The notes: generated from the letters alone by a model not told the origin. A stretch of DNA of 30,509 nucleotides from an uncultured Oscillospiraceae bacterium (GCA_910579155.1 CAJTTS010000036.1:1-30509); one strand, 5' to 3'. Counted from the stretch's first letter, positions 15,111-23,045 are shown. A program made the numbers and translations.

Positions 15111-16382
15111 TTATTCCTCCGGCGCGATCACCGACAGGGCGCACCGCTCCTCCACAAACCAGGCCCGCAGCAGCGCCTCGCCGTGGCCGCGCTCAATGCT
15201 CTGGAACACTTGGGGGAAGCTGAGGTAATCCTCCCCGTCGAAGTGGGCCTCGGCCAGCTCGATGCAGGTGTCCTCCATGGAGTTGAGGCGGCGCACCATG
15301 GTCCCGTAGGCCGCCTTTTTCAGCCGGTCCCACAGCTCCTGGTCGATCCCCTCCGCTGCCAGGCGGGCGGCCTCGGCCAACACCTCCCGGCGCACCCGTT
15401 CCGGGTCCCGGCTCTCCCCCTCCGCCACGATGAAGGCGCAGCCCGGCCCGTCGCTGTAAAAGCTGCCGAAGGAGCTGTTGAGCAGCCCCTGCTCATACAG
15501 GCGGTTGTACAGCGGCGCGGAGGGGCTGAACAGCACGTCGCAGGTCAGCTCCGCCAGCAGCCGCTGCCGCAGGCCCTCTCCCCTGGCCGCCGGAGTCCCC
15601 TTGAGCCCCAGGGTGAACAGCGGGATGGACACGGGCATGGTCCGGCGGGTGAACTTCTCCCCCACTTCGGGCCGCTCCGGACGGCCGTGGTCGGTCTCCG
15701 CCGCCGAAGTTTGGGAACCGGGCAGCACCTCCCGGGCGATGTCCGCCACCCGCTGGGGGTCGATGTTCCCCGCCGCGCACAGCACCATGTTGCCGGGCCG
15801 GTAGAAGGCCTTGTGGCACTGGTAAAGGGTGTCCGCCGTGATGTGGGAAATGGATTCCACCGTCCCCGCCACCCGGCCCCGGACAGGATGGTTCACGTAC
15901 ATGGCCTCCAGCAGACGGTAGTACGCCTCGTCGTTGGGGTCGTCCTCGCCCATGCGGATCTCCTGAGCGATGATGCCCTGTTCCTTGTCCACGCTCTCAG
16001 GGGTAAACCAGGGCACGGACACGAAGGACAAAAGGGTGCGCAGGTTGTCCTCAAAGCCCTCCACGCCGTCGAAATAGTAGCCCGTCATGGAGGCGGAGGT
16101 AAACGCGTTGGGGTCCACACCGTGGGCGGCCATGCGCTGTAGGGCGTTGCCGTCCTCGGTATCGAAGGTCTTGTGCTCCAGGAAGTGGGCTACCCCCGCC
16201 GGGGTGTCCAGCCAGTCGCCGTCCTCCCCCCGGAAGCGCAGGTCCATCCCGCCGTAGCGGGTGGCGAAAAAGGCGAACTGCTTGCCGTACTCTGGTCGCA
16301 CATCCACATAGATATTCAGCCCGTTGGGCAGCACGCAGTGATAGACCGTCTGGCCCAGGGCGGTGTATTCCAGCTTGTCCAT
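15111..16382 (-). CDS. ymfH: M16 zinc peptidase, YmfH type (catalytic)
   Basis: A 423-aa pitrilysin/M16 family protein. The inverted zinc-binding motif HFLEH is at 66-70 (AHFLEHKTF), with a downstream glutamate, probably E141 in AQEIRMGEDD, as third ligand. The C-terminal half is the second M16 lobe. In Bacillus the homologous ymfF-ymfH pair sits next to ymfI, and databases describe both as associated with elongation factor P 5-aminopentanol modification. ymfI and efp are not nearby here, so that link rests on family knowledge only. It starts 4 nt after the ymfF stop; the paired active and inactive subunits probably form a heterodimer. Confidence 0.9.
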   Translation of the reverse strand: MDKLEYTALGQTVYHCVLPNGLNIYVDVRPEYGKQFAFFATRYGGMDLRFRGEDGDWLDTPAGVAHFLEHKTFDTEDGNALQRMAAHGVDPNAFTSASMTGYYFDGVEGFEDNLRTLLSFVSVPWFTPESVDKEQGIIAQEIRMGEDDPNDEAYYRLLEAMYVNHPVRGRVAGTVESISHITADTLYQCHKAFYRPGNMVLCAAGNIDPQRVADIAREVLPGSQTSAAETDHGRPERPEVGEKFTRRTMPVSIPLFTLGLKGTPAARGEGLRQRLLAELTCDVLFSPSAPLYNRLYEQGLLNSSFGSFYSDGPGCAFIVAEGESRDPERVRREVLAEAARLAAEGIDQELWDRLKKAAYGTMVRRLNSMEDTCIELAEAHFDGEDYLSFPQVFQSIERGHGEALLRAWFVEERCALSVIAPEE

Positions 16383-16386
16383 GGCG

Positions 16387-17664
16387 TCAGCCCTCCTTTC
16401 CCGTCAGGCGGTAAACGGTGTCCAGCTTCAGCTTCCCGGCCGCCTCCACCACCTGGTCCGCCGTCACGGTCTCCACCGCCCGGATCAGGTCCTCCCCCTC
16501 CCGGTCGCAGTGGAACAGCAGGCGGGTGAGCTGGTCGTCCTCCAACTGGCTCTGGCTGTCCAGGCGGCTGCGGAGGCTGTTGGCCACCGTGCGCCCGGCG
16601 GCGGTGAGCTCGTCCAGGGTGAACTCGCCCTTCCGCACCGCCTCCAGTTGAGCCAAAATGGCCTCCTGAGCCCGGTCGAACTGGGAGAACTCCACCCCGG
16701 AGGACACAACCATCAGCCCTTTGATCTTATCCAGCATGGACGAGGCGTAATAGCACAAACTCATCTTCTCCCGCACGTTGACAAACAGCTTGGAGTTGGC
16801 GCTGCCGCCGTACAGGGCGTTGCACACCAGCAGGGCGGGATAATCCCCGCTGCCCATGGTGACCCCGCCGGTACGAAAGCCCATGGCCAGCTTGCCCTGG
16901 GTCACGTCCATGGCGTCCGTCACCGTGCGCGCAGGCCCCTGCGGCTCGGGCGTCACCAGGCAATCCACCGGGGCCGTCCGCCCCGTCAGCAGCGGCGCGA
17001 AGGAGCGCCGGACCGCGTCCTCCACCCGCTCCACGGACGCAGCGCCGCCGTAGTAAAAGATCACCTTGGCCCCGGACAGCAGGGAACGGTAGGCGTCCCA
17101 AAGCCGCTCCGCCGTCATGGCACGGGCCGTTTCCCCGTCGCCCAGCTTGTCCACCGCGTAGGCCTCCCGGCCGCACATCTCCTGGATCAGCCGGAAGATG
17201 GCCCAGCTCCGCTTGTCGTTCATCCGGGCCTGGATGCGGTCGGCCAGGTTGGCCCCCTCCGACTCCACGTATTCCTCCCGGAATATGCCGTTCCGCGTAG
17301 CCGGGTTCAGCAGGGCTTCCCCCATGAGGGCAGCGGCGGGCTCCAGCACCGCCGAGCCGTCCAGAGCGTAGCGGTCGTCGATGAACCCGCACAGCACGCT
17401 GACGCACTGGCTCTCCCCCCGCTGGCGCACCCCGGTGCTCAACGACGCGCCGTATAGCGCGTCCGCTGCGGAGGACAGCTTCCCCATGTCCGGGTAGTGG
17501 CCGCTGCCCCGGTAGAGCACCTCCGGGATCAGCGCCCCAAAGGTGGCGGTGTCCGCCCTGAGCGGGATGGTGAGCGTCGCCGCCAGCAGGCCGGTTTTGA
17601 ACTTATCTGTCTGGGTGACCGACAGCTCCACGCCGTCCGCCAGCCGTTTCCAATGCTGCTGCAT
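16387..17664 (-). CDS. ymfF: M16-like peptidase subunit, YmfF type (non-catalytic)
   Basis: A 425-aa M16-family protein. I start it at 17664 (MQQHWKRLADGVELSV), where AGGAGG lies about 8 nt upstream; the open frame reaches 17715. At the place where active members have HxxEH it reads LIPEVLYRGSGHYPDM, so the zinc motif is lost. The C-terminal domain keeps the substrate-side pattern REKMSLCYYASSML. This matches the usual arrangement of one active subunit (ymfH, next gene) and one degenerate partner that contributes to substrate binding. It is the first gene of the ymfF-ymfH-lgt-folD run. Confidence 0.9.
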   Translation of the reverse strand: MQQHWKRLADGVELSVTQTDKFKTGLLAATLTIPLRADTATFGALIPEVLYRGSGHYPDMGKLSSAADALYGASLSTGVRQRGESQCVSVLCGFIDDRYALDGSAVLEPAAALMGEALLNPATRNGIFREEYVESEGANLADRIQARMNDKRSWAIFRLIQEMCGREAYAVDKLGDGETARAMTAERLWDAYRSLLSGAKVIFYYGGAASVERVEDAVRRSFAPLLTGRTAPVDCLVTPEPQGPARTVTDAMDVTQGKLAMGFRTGGVTMGSGDYPALLVCNALYGGSANSKLFVNVREKMSLCYYASSMLDKIKGLMVVSSGVEFSQFDRAQEAILAQLEAVRKGEFTLDELTAAGRTVANSLRSRLDSQSQLEDDQLTRLLFHCDREGEDLIRAVETVTADQVVEAAGKLKLDTVYRLTGKEG

Positions 17665-17703
17665 AGCCTTCCTCCTATCGGCACAAACCTGTTCTGAATC
17701 AGT

Positions 17704-17709
17704 ATTATA
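17704..17709 (-). promoter_or_regulatory. -10 element upstream of ymfF
   Basis: A perfect TATAAT on the minus strand lies 39 nt before the ymfF ATG. The hexamer 17 nt upstream (GTGTCA) is a poor -35. It is the likely promoter of ymfF-ymfH-lgt-folD. Confidence 0.45.
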
Positions 17710-17804
17710 CATCATCGCCCGCCGTTTGACACCTGTTATTTTGCCCGGAATGGAAAATTTTTTGAAGCATCCCTCAGATCAGGCTCATTCGGGCATTTTT
17801 CTCC

Positions 17805-17833
17805 TTGACTTTTTCCGAAATCTGTGGTATCAT
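17805..17833 (+). promoter_or_regulatory. sigma-A promoter of ylxM-ffh
   Basis: TTGACT (17805-17810), exactly 17 nt, then TATCAT (17828-17833). The predicted start is near 17840, placing a perfect inverted repeat at the very 5' end of the transcript. Confidence 0.8.
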
Positions 17834-17840
17834 ATCTCAA

Positions 17841-17862
17841 TGTAAAGTCAATCAACTTTACA
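17841..17862 (+). promoter_or_regulatory. inverted repeat at the ylxM transcription start
   Basis: TGTAAAGT (17841-17848), 6 nt, ACTTTACA (17855-17862) is a perfect 8-bp inverted repeat directly after the predicted start site. It could be an operator bound by a dimeric repressor or a 5' mRNA hairpin. The same box recurs at 29221 (see findings). Confidence 0.5.
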
Positions 17863-17890
17863 CAACACCTGATAGTGGAGGCGGGGTTCC

Positions 17891-18262
17891 ATGAAAAATC
17901 AAGCATACCGTATGGCCATGCTGTTTGATTTTTACGGCGATCTGCTCACCGAGCGCCAGCGGGAATTCTATGACCTCTATTATAACGAGGACCTGTCCCT
18001 GGCCGAAATCGCCGAGAACTACGGCATCTCCCGCCAGGGCGTGCGGGACGTCATTGTCCGGGCCGAGGCGGCTATGACGGAGATTGAGGACAAGACCCAC
18101 ATCATCCGCCGCTTCCAGCAGTCCAGGGCGGCCATCGACGCCATCAACAACGCCGCCGACCGGCTGCTCCAGTCTGTTGACCGGCGCAGCTACAACGACG
18201 CGATGCTGGATGAAATCGCCCGCACCATCAAGGAAAACGCGGCCAAACTGGAGCAGGAGTAA
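17891..18262 (+). CDS. ylxM: YlxM-family helix-turn-helix protein
   Basis: A 123-aa UPF0122/YlxM protein, usually encoded directly before ffh. In Streptococcus it modulates the signal recognition particle GTPases; in most species its role is only inferred. The N-terminal half looks like sigma region 4 (RQREFYDLYYNEDLSLAEIAENYGISRQGVRDVIVRAE, in pieces) and ends in a helical tail. GGAGG lies about 10 nt before the ATG. The ftsY gene, often upstream, is absent. It ends 5 nt before ffh and shares its promoter. Confidence 0.94.
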   Translation: MKNQAYRMAMLFDFYGDLLTERQREFYDLYYNEDLSLAEIAENYGISRQGVRDVIVRAEAAMTEIEDKTHIIRRFQQSRAAIDAINNAADRLLQSVDRRSYNDAMLDEIARTIKENAAKLEQE

Positions 18263-18267
18263 CTGTT

Positions 18268-19608
18268 ATGGCATTTGAAAGTCTCACCGATAAGCTGTCC
18301 AACGTATTCAAGCGCCTGCGCGGCAAGGGACGCCTGTCCGAAGCCGACGTGAAGGAGGCCATGAAGGAAATCAAGATGGCCCTCCTGGAGGCGGACGTCA
18401 ACTTCAAGGTAGTCAAGAGCTTCGTTGCCTCGGTCACCGAGCGGGCCGTGGGACAGGACGTGATGGAGTCCCTCACCCCCGCCCAGATGATCATCAAGAT
18501 CGTCAACGAGGAGCTCACCGCCCTCATGGGCGGCGGCGACAGCAAGCTGGCCGTTTCCCCTTCCCCGCCCACCGTGGTCATGCTGGTGGGGTTGCAGGGC
18601 GCGGGCAAGACCACCAACGGCGCCAAGCTGGCCGGGTTGATGAAGAAGCAGGGCAAACGGCCCCTGCTCGCCGCCTGCGACGTGTACCGCCCCGCCGCCA
18701 TCAAGCAGTTGGAGGTGGTGGGCGAACAACTCGGCATCCCGGTGTTCCAGATGGGCCGGATCGACCCGGTGGACATCGCAAAAGCCGCCGTGGAGCACGC
18801 CAAAAAGCACGGCAACGACATGGTGTTCCTGGACACCGCCGGACGGCTCCACGTGGACGAGGCGCTGATGGACGAGCTGCGGCGGGTCAAGGAGGCGGTG
18901 AACCCCACCGAGATCCTGCTGGTGGTGGACGCCATGATCGGCCAGGACGCGGTCACCGCCGCCAAGGCTTTCGACGAGGCGCTGGACATCGACGGCGTCA
19001 TGCTCACCAAGCTGGACGGCGACGCCCGGGGCGGCGCGGCATTGTCCATCCGGGCGGTGACGGGCAAGCCCATCAAGTTCGCCGGCGTGGGCGAAAAGCT
19101 GGACGCGGTGGAGGTGTTCCACCCCGACCGCATGGCCGGCCGGATCCTGGGCATGGGCGACGTGCTCTCCCTCATCGAGAAGGCGGAGCAGAACCTGGAC
19201 GCCAAAAAGGCCGCCGAGCAGATGGAAAGGCTGCGGAAAAACAAGTTCACCCTGGCCGACTTCTACGACCAGCTGATCCAGCTCAAGAGCATGGGCTCCA
19301 TGGAGGACATCATGGGGATGATGCCCGGCATGGGGGGCAAGAAGCTGGACCTGTCGGCGGACGAGGGCAATCTCAAGCGCATCGAGGCCATCATCCAGTC
19401 CATGACCCCCTACGAGCGGGAGAATCCCAATGTGCTCAACTCCAGCCGGAAAAAGCGCATCGCCGCCGGGTCCGGCACCCAGGTGGTGGACGTCAACCGT
19501 CTGCTCAAGCAGTTTGACATGATCCAGACCCTCACCCGGCAGTTCTCCAACCCCAAAAAGGCCAAAGGGCTGTTTGGAAAGTTCAGGGGCATGGGGATGC
19601 CCTTCTGA
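18268..19608 (+). CDS. ffh: signal recognition particle protein Ffh
   Basis: The SRP54-type GTPase that binds SRP RNA and signal sequences and delivers ribosomes to FtsY at the membrane. At 446 aa it has the N domain (about 1-95), G domain and M domain (from about 300). GTPase motifs are GLQGAGKTT (108-116), DTAGRLHVDE, and TKLDGDARGGA. The M domain has GSMEDIMGMMPGMGG and the RNA-binding RIAAGSGTQVVDVNRLLKQF near the C-terminus. It is preceded by ylxM with AGGAG in the end of that gene. A U/A-rich hairpin follows before rpsP. Confidence 0.98.
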   Translation: MAFESLTDKLSNVFKRLRGKGRLSEADVKEAMKEIKMALLEADVNFKVVKSFVASVTERAVGQDVMESLTPAQMIIKIVNEELTALMGGGDSKLAVSPSPPTVVMLVGLQGAGKTTNGAKLAGLMKKQGKRPLLAACDVYRPAAIKQLEVVGEQLGIPVFQMGRIDPVDIAKAAVEHAKKHGNDMVFLDTAGRLHVDEALMDELRRVKEAVNPTEILLVVDAMIGQDAVTAAKAFDEALDIDGVMLTKLDGDARGGAALSIRAVTGKPIKFAGVGEKLDAVEVFHPDRMAGRILGMGDVLSLIEKAEQNLDAKKAAEQMERLRKNKFTLADFYDQLIQLKSMGSMEDIMGMMPGMGGKKLDLSADEGNLKRIEAIIQSMTPYERENPNVLNSSRKKRIAAGSGTQVVDVNRLLKQFDMIQTLTRQFSNPKKAKGLFGKFRGMGMPF

Positions 19609-19623
19609 GGCAAGATCTAAACG

Positions 19624-19653
19624 TTTCTTTTTTCTTTACAAAGAAAAAAGAAA
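19624..19653. repeat. perfect A/T-rich hairpin between ffh and rpsP
   Basis: A polypyrimidine arm (19624-19637, TTTCTTTTTTCTTT) is exactly complementary to a purine arm (19640-19653), with almost no loop. It is unlike the surrounding GC-rich DNA. It may weakly terminate ffh transcripts or may be a dispersed repeat; no T run follows the stem, so it is not a canonical terminator. The rest of the 122-nt gap holds the rpsP ribosome binding site. Confidence 0.55.
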
Positions 19654-19730
19654 GTCGCCGAAGGCCGTTGGTTCTGTCCCTTTCGGACATTTACCATAAA
19701 TGAACGATTAACTTTGGAGGTGAATATACG

Positions 19731-19967
19731 ATGGTTAAGATCAGACTGCGCCGCATGGGCGCGAAGAAGGCCCCCTTCTACCGCGTTGTGGTCGCCGACT
19801 CCCGCTATCCCCGGGACGGCCGCTTCATCGAGGAGATCGGTACCTATGACCCCCGGCAGAATCCCGCCGCTGTCAATATCGACACCGACCGGGCCCGGGC
19901 CTGGATCAAGGCCGGCGCTCAGCCCACCGATACGGTGCGCGACCTGCTGAAAAAAGCGGGCCTGTAA
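19731..19967 (+). CDS. rpsP: 30S ribosomal protein S16
   Basis: A 78-aa small-subunit protein that binds 16S rRNA early in assembly. The sequence is textbook S16: [20 protein letters not shown] at the start, then [21 protein letters not shown] and [19 protein letters not shown] toward the end. GGAGGTGA lies about 8 nt before the ATG. It heads the common rpsP-khpA-rimM-trmD order of Firmicutes. Confidence 0.99.
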   Translation: MVKIRLRRMGAKKAPFYRVVVADSRYPRDGRFIEEIGTYDPRQNPAAVNIDTDRARAWIKAGAQPTDTVRDLLKKAGL

Positions 19968-19985
19968 TCGCAATCAGGAGGCCAC

Positions 19986-20216
19986 ATGAAGGAATTGCTC
20001 ACTTATATCGCCCGCAGCCTGGTGGACGATCCCGACGCAGTGTCCGTCTCCCAGTACGAGACGCCCGCCGAGACCGTCCTTGAGCTCCGGGTCGCCCCCG
20101 GCGATATGGGCAAGGTGATCGGCCGCCAGGGCCGCATCGCCAAGGAGATCCGGGCGCTGATGCGCTCGGTGGCCCAGCGTCAGGGCAAAAAGCTCTCGGT
20201 TGACATCGTTGACTGA
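19986..20216 (+). CDS. khpA: KH-domain RNA-binding protein KhpA
   Basis: A 76-aa single type II KH domain protein. The nucleic-acid-binding loop is GKVIGRQGRIAKEIR at about 42-56. In Streptococcus and other Firmicutes KhpA pairs with KhpB (Jag/EloR) to bind RNAs and affect cell division and elongation; khpB is not in this window. AGGAGG lies 5-6 nt before the ATG, and rpsP ends 18 nt upstream. A GC-rich hairpin follows. Confidence 0.96.
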   Translation: MKELLTYIARSLVDDPDAVSVSQYETPAETVLELRVAPGDMGKVIGRQGRIAKEIRALMRSVAQRQGKKLSVDIVD

Positions 20217-20227
20217 GCGGAGGAACA

Positions 20228-20250
20228 AAGCGGGGCGCTGCGCCCCGCTT
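20228..20250 (+). terminator. hairpin between khpA and rimM
   Basis: A 10-bp stem (AAGCGGGGCG / CGCCCCGCTT) with a CTG loop lies 11 nt after khpA; with one bulged A it extends outward by GAACA/TGTTC. The downstream T tract (TTGTTCT) is broken, so partial termination or processing between rpsP-khpA and rimM-trmD is likelier than full stop. Confidence 0.6.
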
Positions 20251-20302
20251 GTTCTCATATTAAGGGGTCCCGGCAAAGCTGTCTTTCAGGAGGTAAATCC
20301 CT

Positions 20303-20785
20303 ATGAACGAATTTCTCGACTGCGGCCAGATCGTCAACACCCACGGCGTCCACGGCGAAATGCGCGTCGTCCCCTGGGCGGACAGTCCGGAGTTTTTGTG
20401 CCGGTTCTCCACCCTCTACCTGGACGGGAAGCCTGTCCGGGTCACGGCCTGCCGGGTGCATAAGGGCAGCGTCATCGCCCGCTTCCAGGGGGTGGACACG
20501 GTGGAGCAGGCCATGGCCCTCAAGGGGAAACCCCTCCAAATCCGCCGCGCCGACGCCAGGCTGCCCGAGGGCTCCTTCTTCCTGGCGGACATCATCGGCC
20601 TGGACGTGGTGGATGAAAACAGCCGGAAGCTGGGCACACTGAAAGAGGTACTCTCCCCTTCCAGCCAGCAGGTTTACGTGGTGCAGGGGGAGCGGGAGAT
20701 CATGATCCCCGCCGTGCCGGAATTTATTCTGGAGACCAACATCAAAGCGGGCTATCTCAAAGTCCGGCTGATTGAGGGAATGTAG
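20303..20785 (+). CDS. rimM: 16S rRNA processing/assembly factor RimM
   Basis: RimM binds S19 and helps mature the 30S head. The 160-aa protein starts CGQIVNTHGVHGEMRV, the typical RimM N-terminus. The N-terminal beta-barrel is followed by the PRC-like barrel (LADIIGLDVVDENSRKLGTLKEV, in pieces, at about 92-114) and the closing IPAVPEFI. AGGAGGT lies 8 nt before the ATG. trmD begins 2 nt after its stop. Confidence 0.97.
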   Translation: MNEFLDCGQIVNTHGVHGEMRVVPWADSPEFLCRFSTLYLDGKPVRVTACRVHKGSVIARFQGVDTVEQAMALKGKPLQIRRADARLPEGSFFLADIIGLDVVDENSRKLGTLKEVLSPSSQQVYVVQGEREIMIPAVPEFILETNIKAGYLKVRLIEGM

Positions 20786-20787
20786 CC

Positions 20788-22095
20788 ATGTACCATATTG
20801 ACATCATGACCCTGTTCCCCGATACTGTGGGCGACGTGTTATCCGAATCCATTCTGGGCCGGGCCCAGGAGCGGGACATCCTGCGCATCGACACCCACCA
20901 AATCCGGGACTACACCTTAAATAAGCAAAAGCAGGTGGACGACTACCCCTACGGCGGGGGCCGGGGAGCGGTGCTCCAGGCCGATCCGCTGTACCGGTGC
21001 TGGGAGCACATCTGCGCCCAATATGAAAAGCGTCCCCACACCATCTACCTCTCCCCCTGCGGGAAAACCTTCACCCAGGCCGACGCGAAACGGCTGGCCT
21101 GGGAACAGGACCATCTGATCCTGGTATGCGGCCACTATGAGGGCATCGACCAGCGGTTCATCGACGAGTGCGTGGACGAGGAGATTTCCCTGGGCGACTT
21201 CGTCCTCACCGGCGGCGAGATCGCCGCCATGGCGGTGGCAGACGCGGTATGCCGGTTGGTGCCCGGGGTGTTGGCCGACGGATCATGCTACGAAAACGAG
21301 AGCCACTGGGACGGGCTGCTGGAGTACCCCCAGTATTCCCGCCCTGCAGTGTGGCACGGGCGGGGGGTGCCGGAGGTACTGTCCACCGGCGACCACGCCA
21401 AAATTGAGCGCTGGCGGCGGAAGCAAAGCCTCTTGCGCACCAGGGAGCGGCGGCCCGACCTGTACGGGAAACTGGACCTGTCCTCCAAAGCGGATCAGAA
21501 GCTGCTGGCGGAGCTGGAGCGGGAACTGTCCCGCGTCCCCCTGCCCCAGCCGGTGGAGTGCCGTCCGGCGGAGGAACGGGACCTGGACGACATGGAGGTT
21601 ATCCTGACCCAGGCAAAGGCGCTTCTCGTCCCCATCGGCCAGTGGAATGAAAGCTATCCCGCCCGGGAGGACTTCCTGGACGACATGGCCCGGGGCGAGT
21701 GCTATGTGCTTACCTGCGCCGGGGCGGTGGGCGGTTTCTTCACCCTCGCCACCCGGCCCGAGGCGGGCTATGCCGCCATCACCGACGGGAAATGGTCGGC
21801 AGACGAACCCTATGCCGTCATCCACCGCTGCGCAGTGGCGGAGCAGTGGCGTGGCTCCGGGCTGGCAGACCACATGATCGGCGAATGTGAGCGGCTGGCA
21901 CTCTCCCTGGGGCTTGGATGGCTCCGGGTGGACACCCATAAGAAAAACAAGGCCATGCAGGGGCTGATCCGGCGGCACGGTTTCCAGTACCGGGGTAACG
22001 TCCTGGTGGACGCCCCCGAGGGGTCTGACTGCCGCCGGGTGGCCTATGAGAAGCGGCTGAGCAGCTCCCACCCGAATCTCAAAAAGGACGCCTGA
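20788..22095 (+). CDS. trmD: tRNA (guanine37-N1)-methyltransferase fused to a GNAT acetyltransferase domain
   Basis: Residues 1 to about 248 are a complete TrmD, the SPOUT enzyme that makes m1G37 in tRNA and prevents frameshifting. Conserved parts are YPYGGGRG (53-60), VCGHYEGIDQRF (113-124), the knot motif SLGDFVLTGGEIAAM (134-148) and the catalytic aspartate D175 in HWDGLLEYPQYSRP. Family members normally end near 250. Here the frame continues without a stop into residues about 256-424, a full GNAT domain: start ECRPAEERDLDDM, acetyl-CoA loop QWRGSGLA (353-360), and late WLRVDTHKKNKAMQGLIRRHGFQ. The acetyl acceptor is unknown. No internal start with a good ribosome binding site was seen at the junction (about 21535-21555). 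rplS, usually next, is missing. Confidence 0.95.
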   Translation: MYHIDIMTLFPDTVGDVLSESILGRAQERDILRIDTHQIRDYTLNKQKQVDDYPYGGGRGAVLQADPLYRCWEHICAQYEKRPHTIYLSPCGKTFTQADAKRLAWEQDHLILVCGHYEGIDQRFIDECVDEEISLGDFVLTGGEIAAMAVADAVCRLVPGVLADGSCYENESHWDGLLEYPQYSRPAVWHGRGVPEVLSTGDHAKIERWRRKQSLLRTRERRPDLYGKLDLSSKADQKLLAELERELSRVPLPQPVECRPAEERDLDDMEVILTQAKALLVPIGQWNESYPAREDFLDDMARGECYVLTCAGAVGGFFTLATRPEAGYAAITDGKWSADEPYAVIHRCAVAEQWRGSGLADHMIGECERLALSLGLGWLRVDTHKKNKAMQGLIRRHGFQYRGNVLVDAPEGSDCRRVAYEKRLSSSHPNLKKDA

Positions 22096-22111
22096 GAATG
22101 GCCCGGTTCCC

Positions 22112-22139
22112 TTGACAATCCATATCCATATGATATAAT
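22112..22139 (+). promoter_or_regulatory. consensus sigma-A promoter of degV-rsmA
   Basis: A perfect TTGACA (22112-22117) and a perfect TATAAT (22134-22139) are separated by 16 nt, in an unusually AT-rich patch. The predicted start is near 22146, about 28 nt before degV. Confidence 0.85.
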
Positions 22140-22173
22140 CTGATTTATATGATTATATAAGGGGATTGTTTTT

Positions 22174-23010
22174 ATGAGTTTTTCCATCATCGTAGACAGT
22201 TGCTGCGACTTAACCCCCGAAATGCGGGCCGATCCGGCCTTCCGTTCTATCCCCTTGACCATTCGGGTGGGCGGCAAGGACTTCGTGGACGACCAGAGCC
22301 TGGACACCAGCCTGCTCATCTACGCCATGGATCAGAGCCCGGAGGCCTCGTCCTCCTCCTGCCCTGCCCCCGGCGATTACCTGGAGGCCTACCGCCAGGC
22401 CGAGGGAGACATCTACGTGGTCACCCTCTCCGCCCTGCTCAGCGGCTCCCACAACAGCGCCTGGCAAGCCAGACAGATGTTCCTGGAGGAACAGCCGGAG
22501 CGCAACATCCACGTATTTAACTCCTGCTCCGCCTCCGCGGGCGAGGTGCTGCTGGCCCGGAAGGTACACGAGCTGGCCAAATCCGGACTTCCCTTTGACC
22601 AGGTGGCGGCCCAGGCGGAGAAGGTTGTGGCGGATACCAACACCCTGTTTGTGCTGGAAAACCTGGACAATCTGCGCAAAAACGGCCGGTTGACCCGCGT
22701 CCAAGCCATGCTCACCGGTGCGCTGCGCATCAAACTCATTATGGGTTCCACCCCCGAGGGGGAAATCTGCAAGCACGGGCAGGCGCTGTCCATCAAGCAG
22801 GCGCTGTCCAAGATTGTGGACATCATGGCGGGGGACCAGCGGCACATCGGAAAGGTGCTCTACGTCGCCCAGTGCCTGTGCCCGGACCGGGCCCAGCAGC
22901 TCTGGGAGCTGGCCCAGAAAAGCTGTCAGTTCGCCGGTGTGGTCATCACCGCCACCCGGGGGATCAGCTCCTATTACGCCAACAGCGGCGGGGTCGTCGT
23001 GGCCTATTAA
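22174..23010 (+). CDS. DegV-family fatty-acid-binding protein
   Basis: A 278-aa DegV protein; members bind a fatty acid, and some (FakB) present it to the FakA kinase for phosphorylation. The start MSFSIIVDSCCDLTPE has the DegV opening (VDSxxDL). Fatty-acid-binding residues typical of the family lie around LSALLSGSHNSA (about 86-97), and RLTRVQAML follows. The C-terminal part reads ATRGISSYYANSGGVVVAY, close to the family end. fakA is not nearby, so the FakB role is inferred. The ribosome binding site is a modest AAGGGG. It has its own consensus promoter and is followed by rsmA after 35 nt. Confidence 0.92.
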   Translation: MSFSIIVDSCCDLTPEMRADPAFRSIPLTIRVGGKDFVDDQSLDTSLLIYAMDQSPEASSSSCPAPGDYLEAYRQAEGDIYVVTLSALLSGSHNSAWQARQMFLEEQPERNIHVFNSCSASAGEVLLARKVHELAKSGLPFDQVAAQAEKVVADTNTLFVLENLDNLRKNGRLTRVQAMLTGALRIKLIMGSTPEGEICKHGQALSIKQALSKIVDIMAGDQRHIGKVLYVAQCLCPDRAQQLWELAQKSCQFAGVVITATRGISSYYANSGGVVVAY

Positions 23011-23045
23011 GGATCGCCTCGGGGCGGATATGCGAGGTTTTACCG

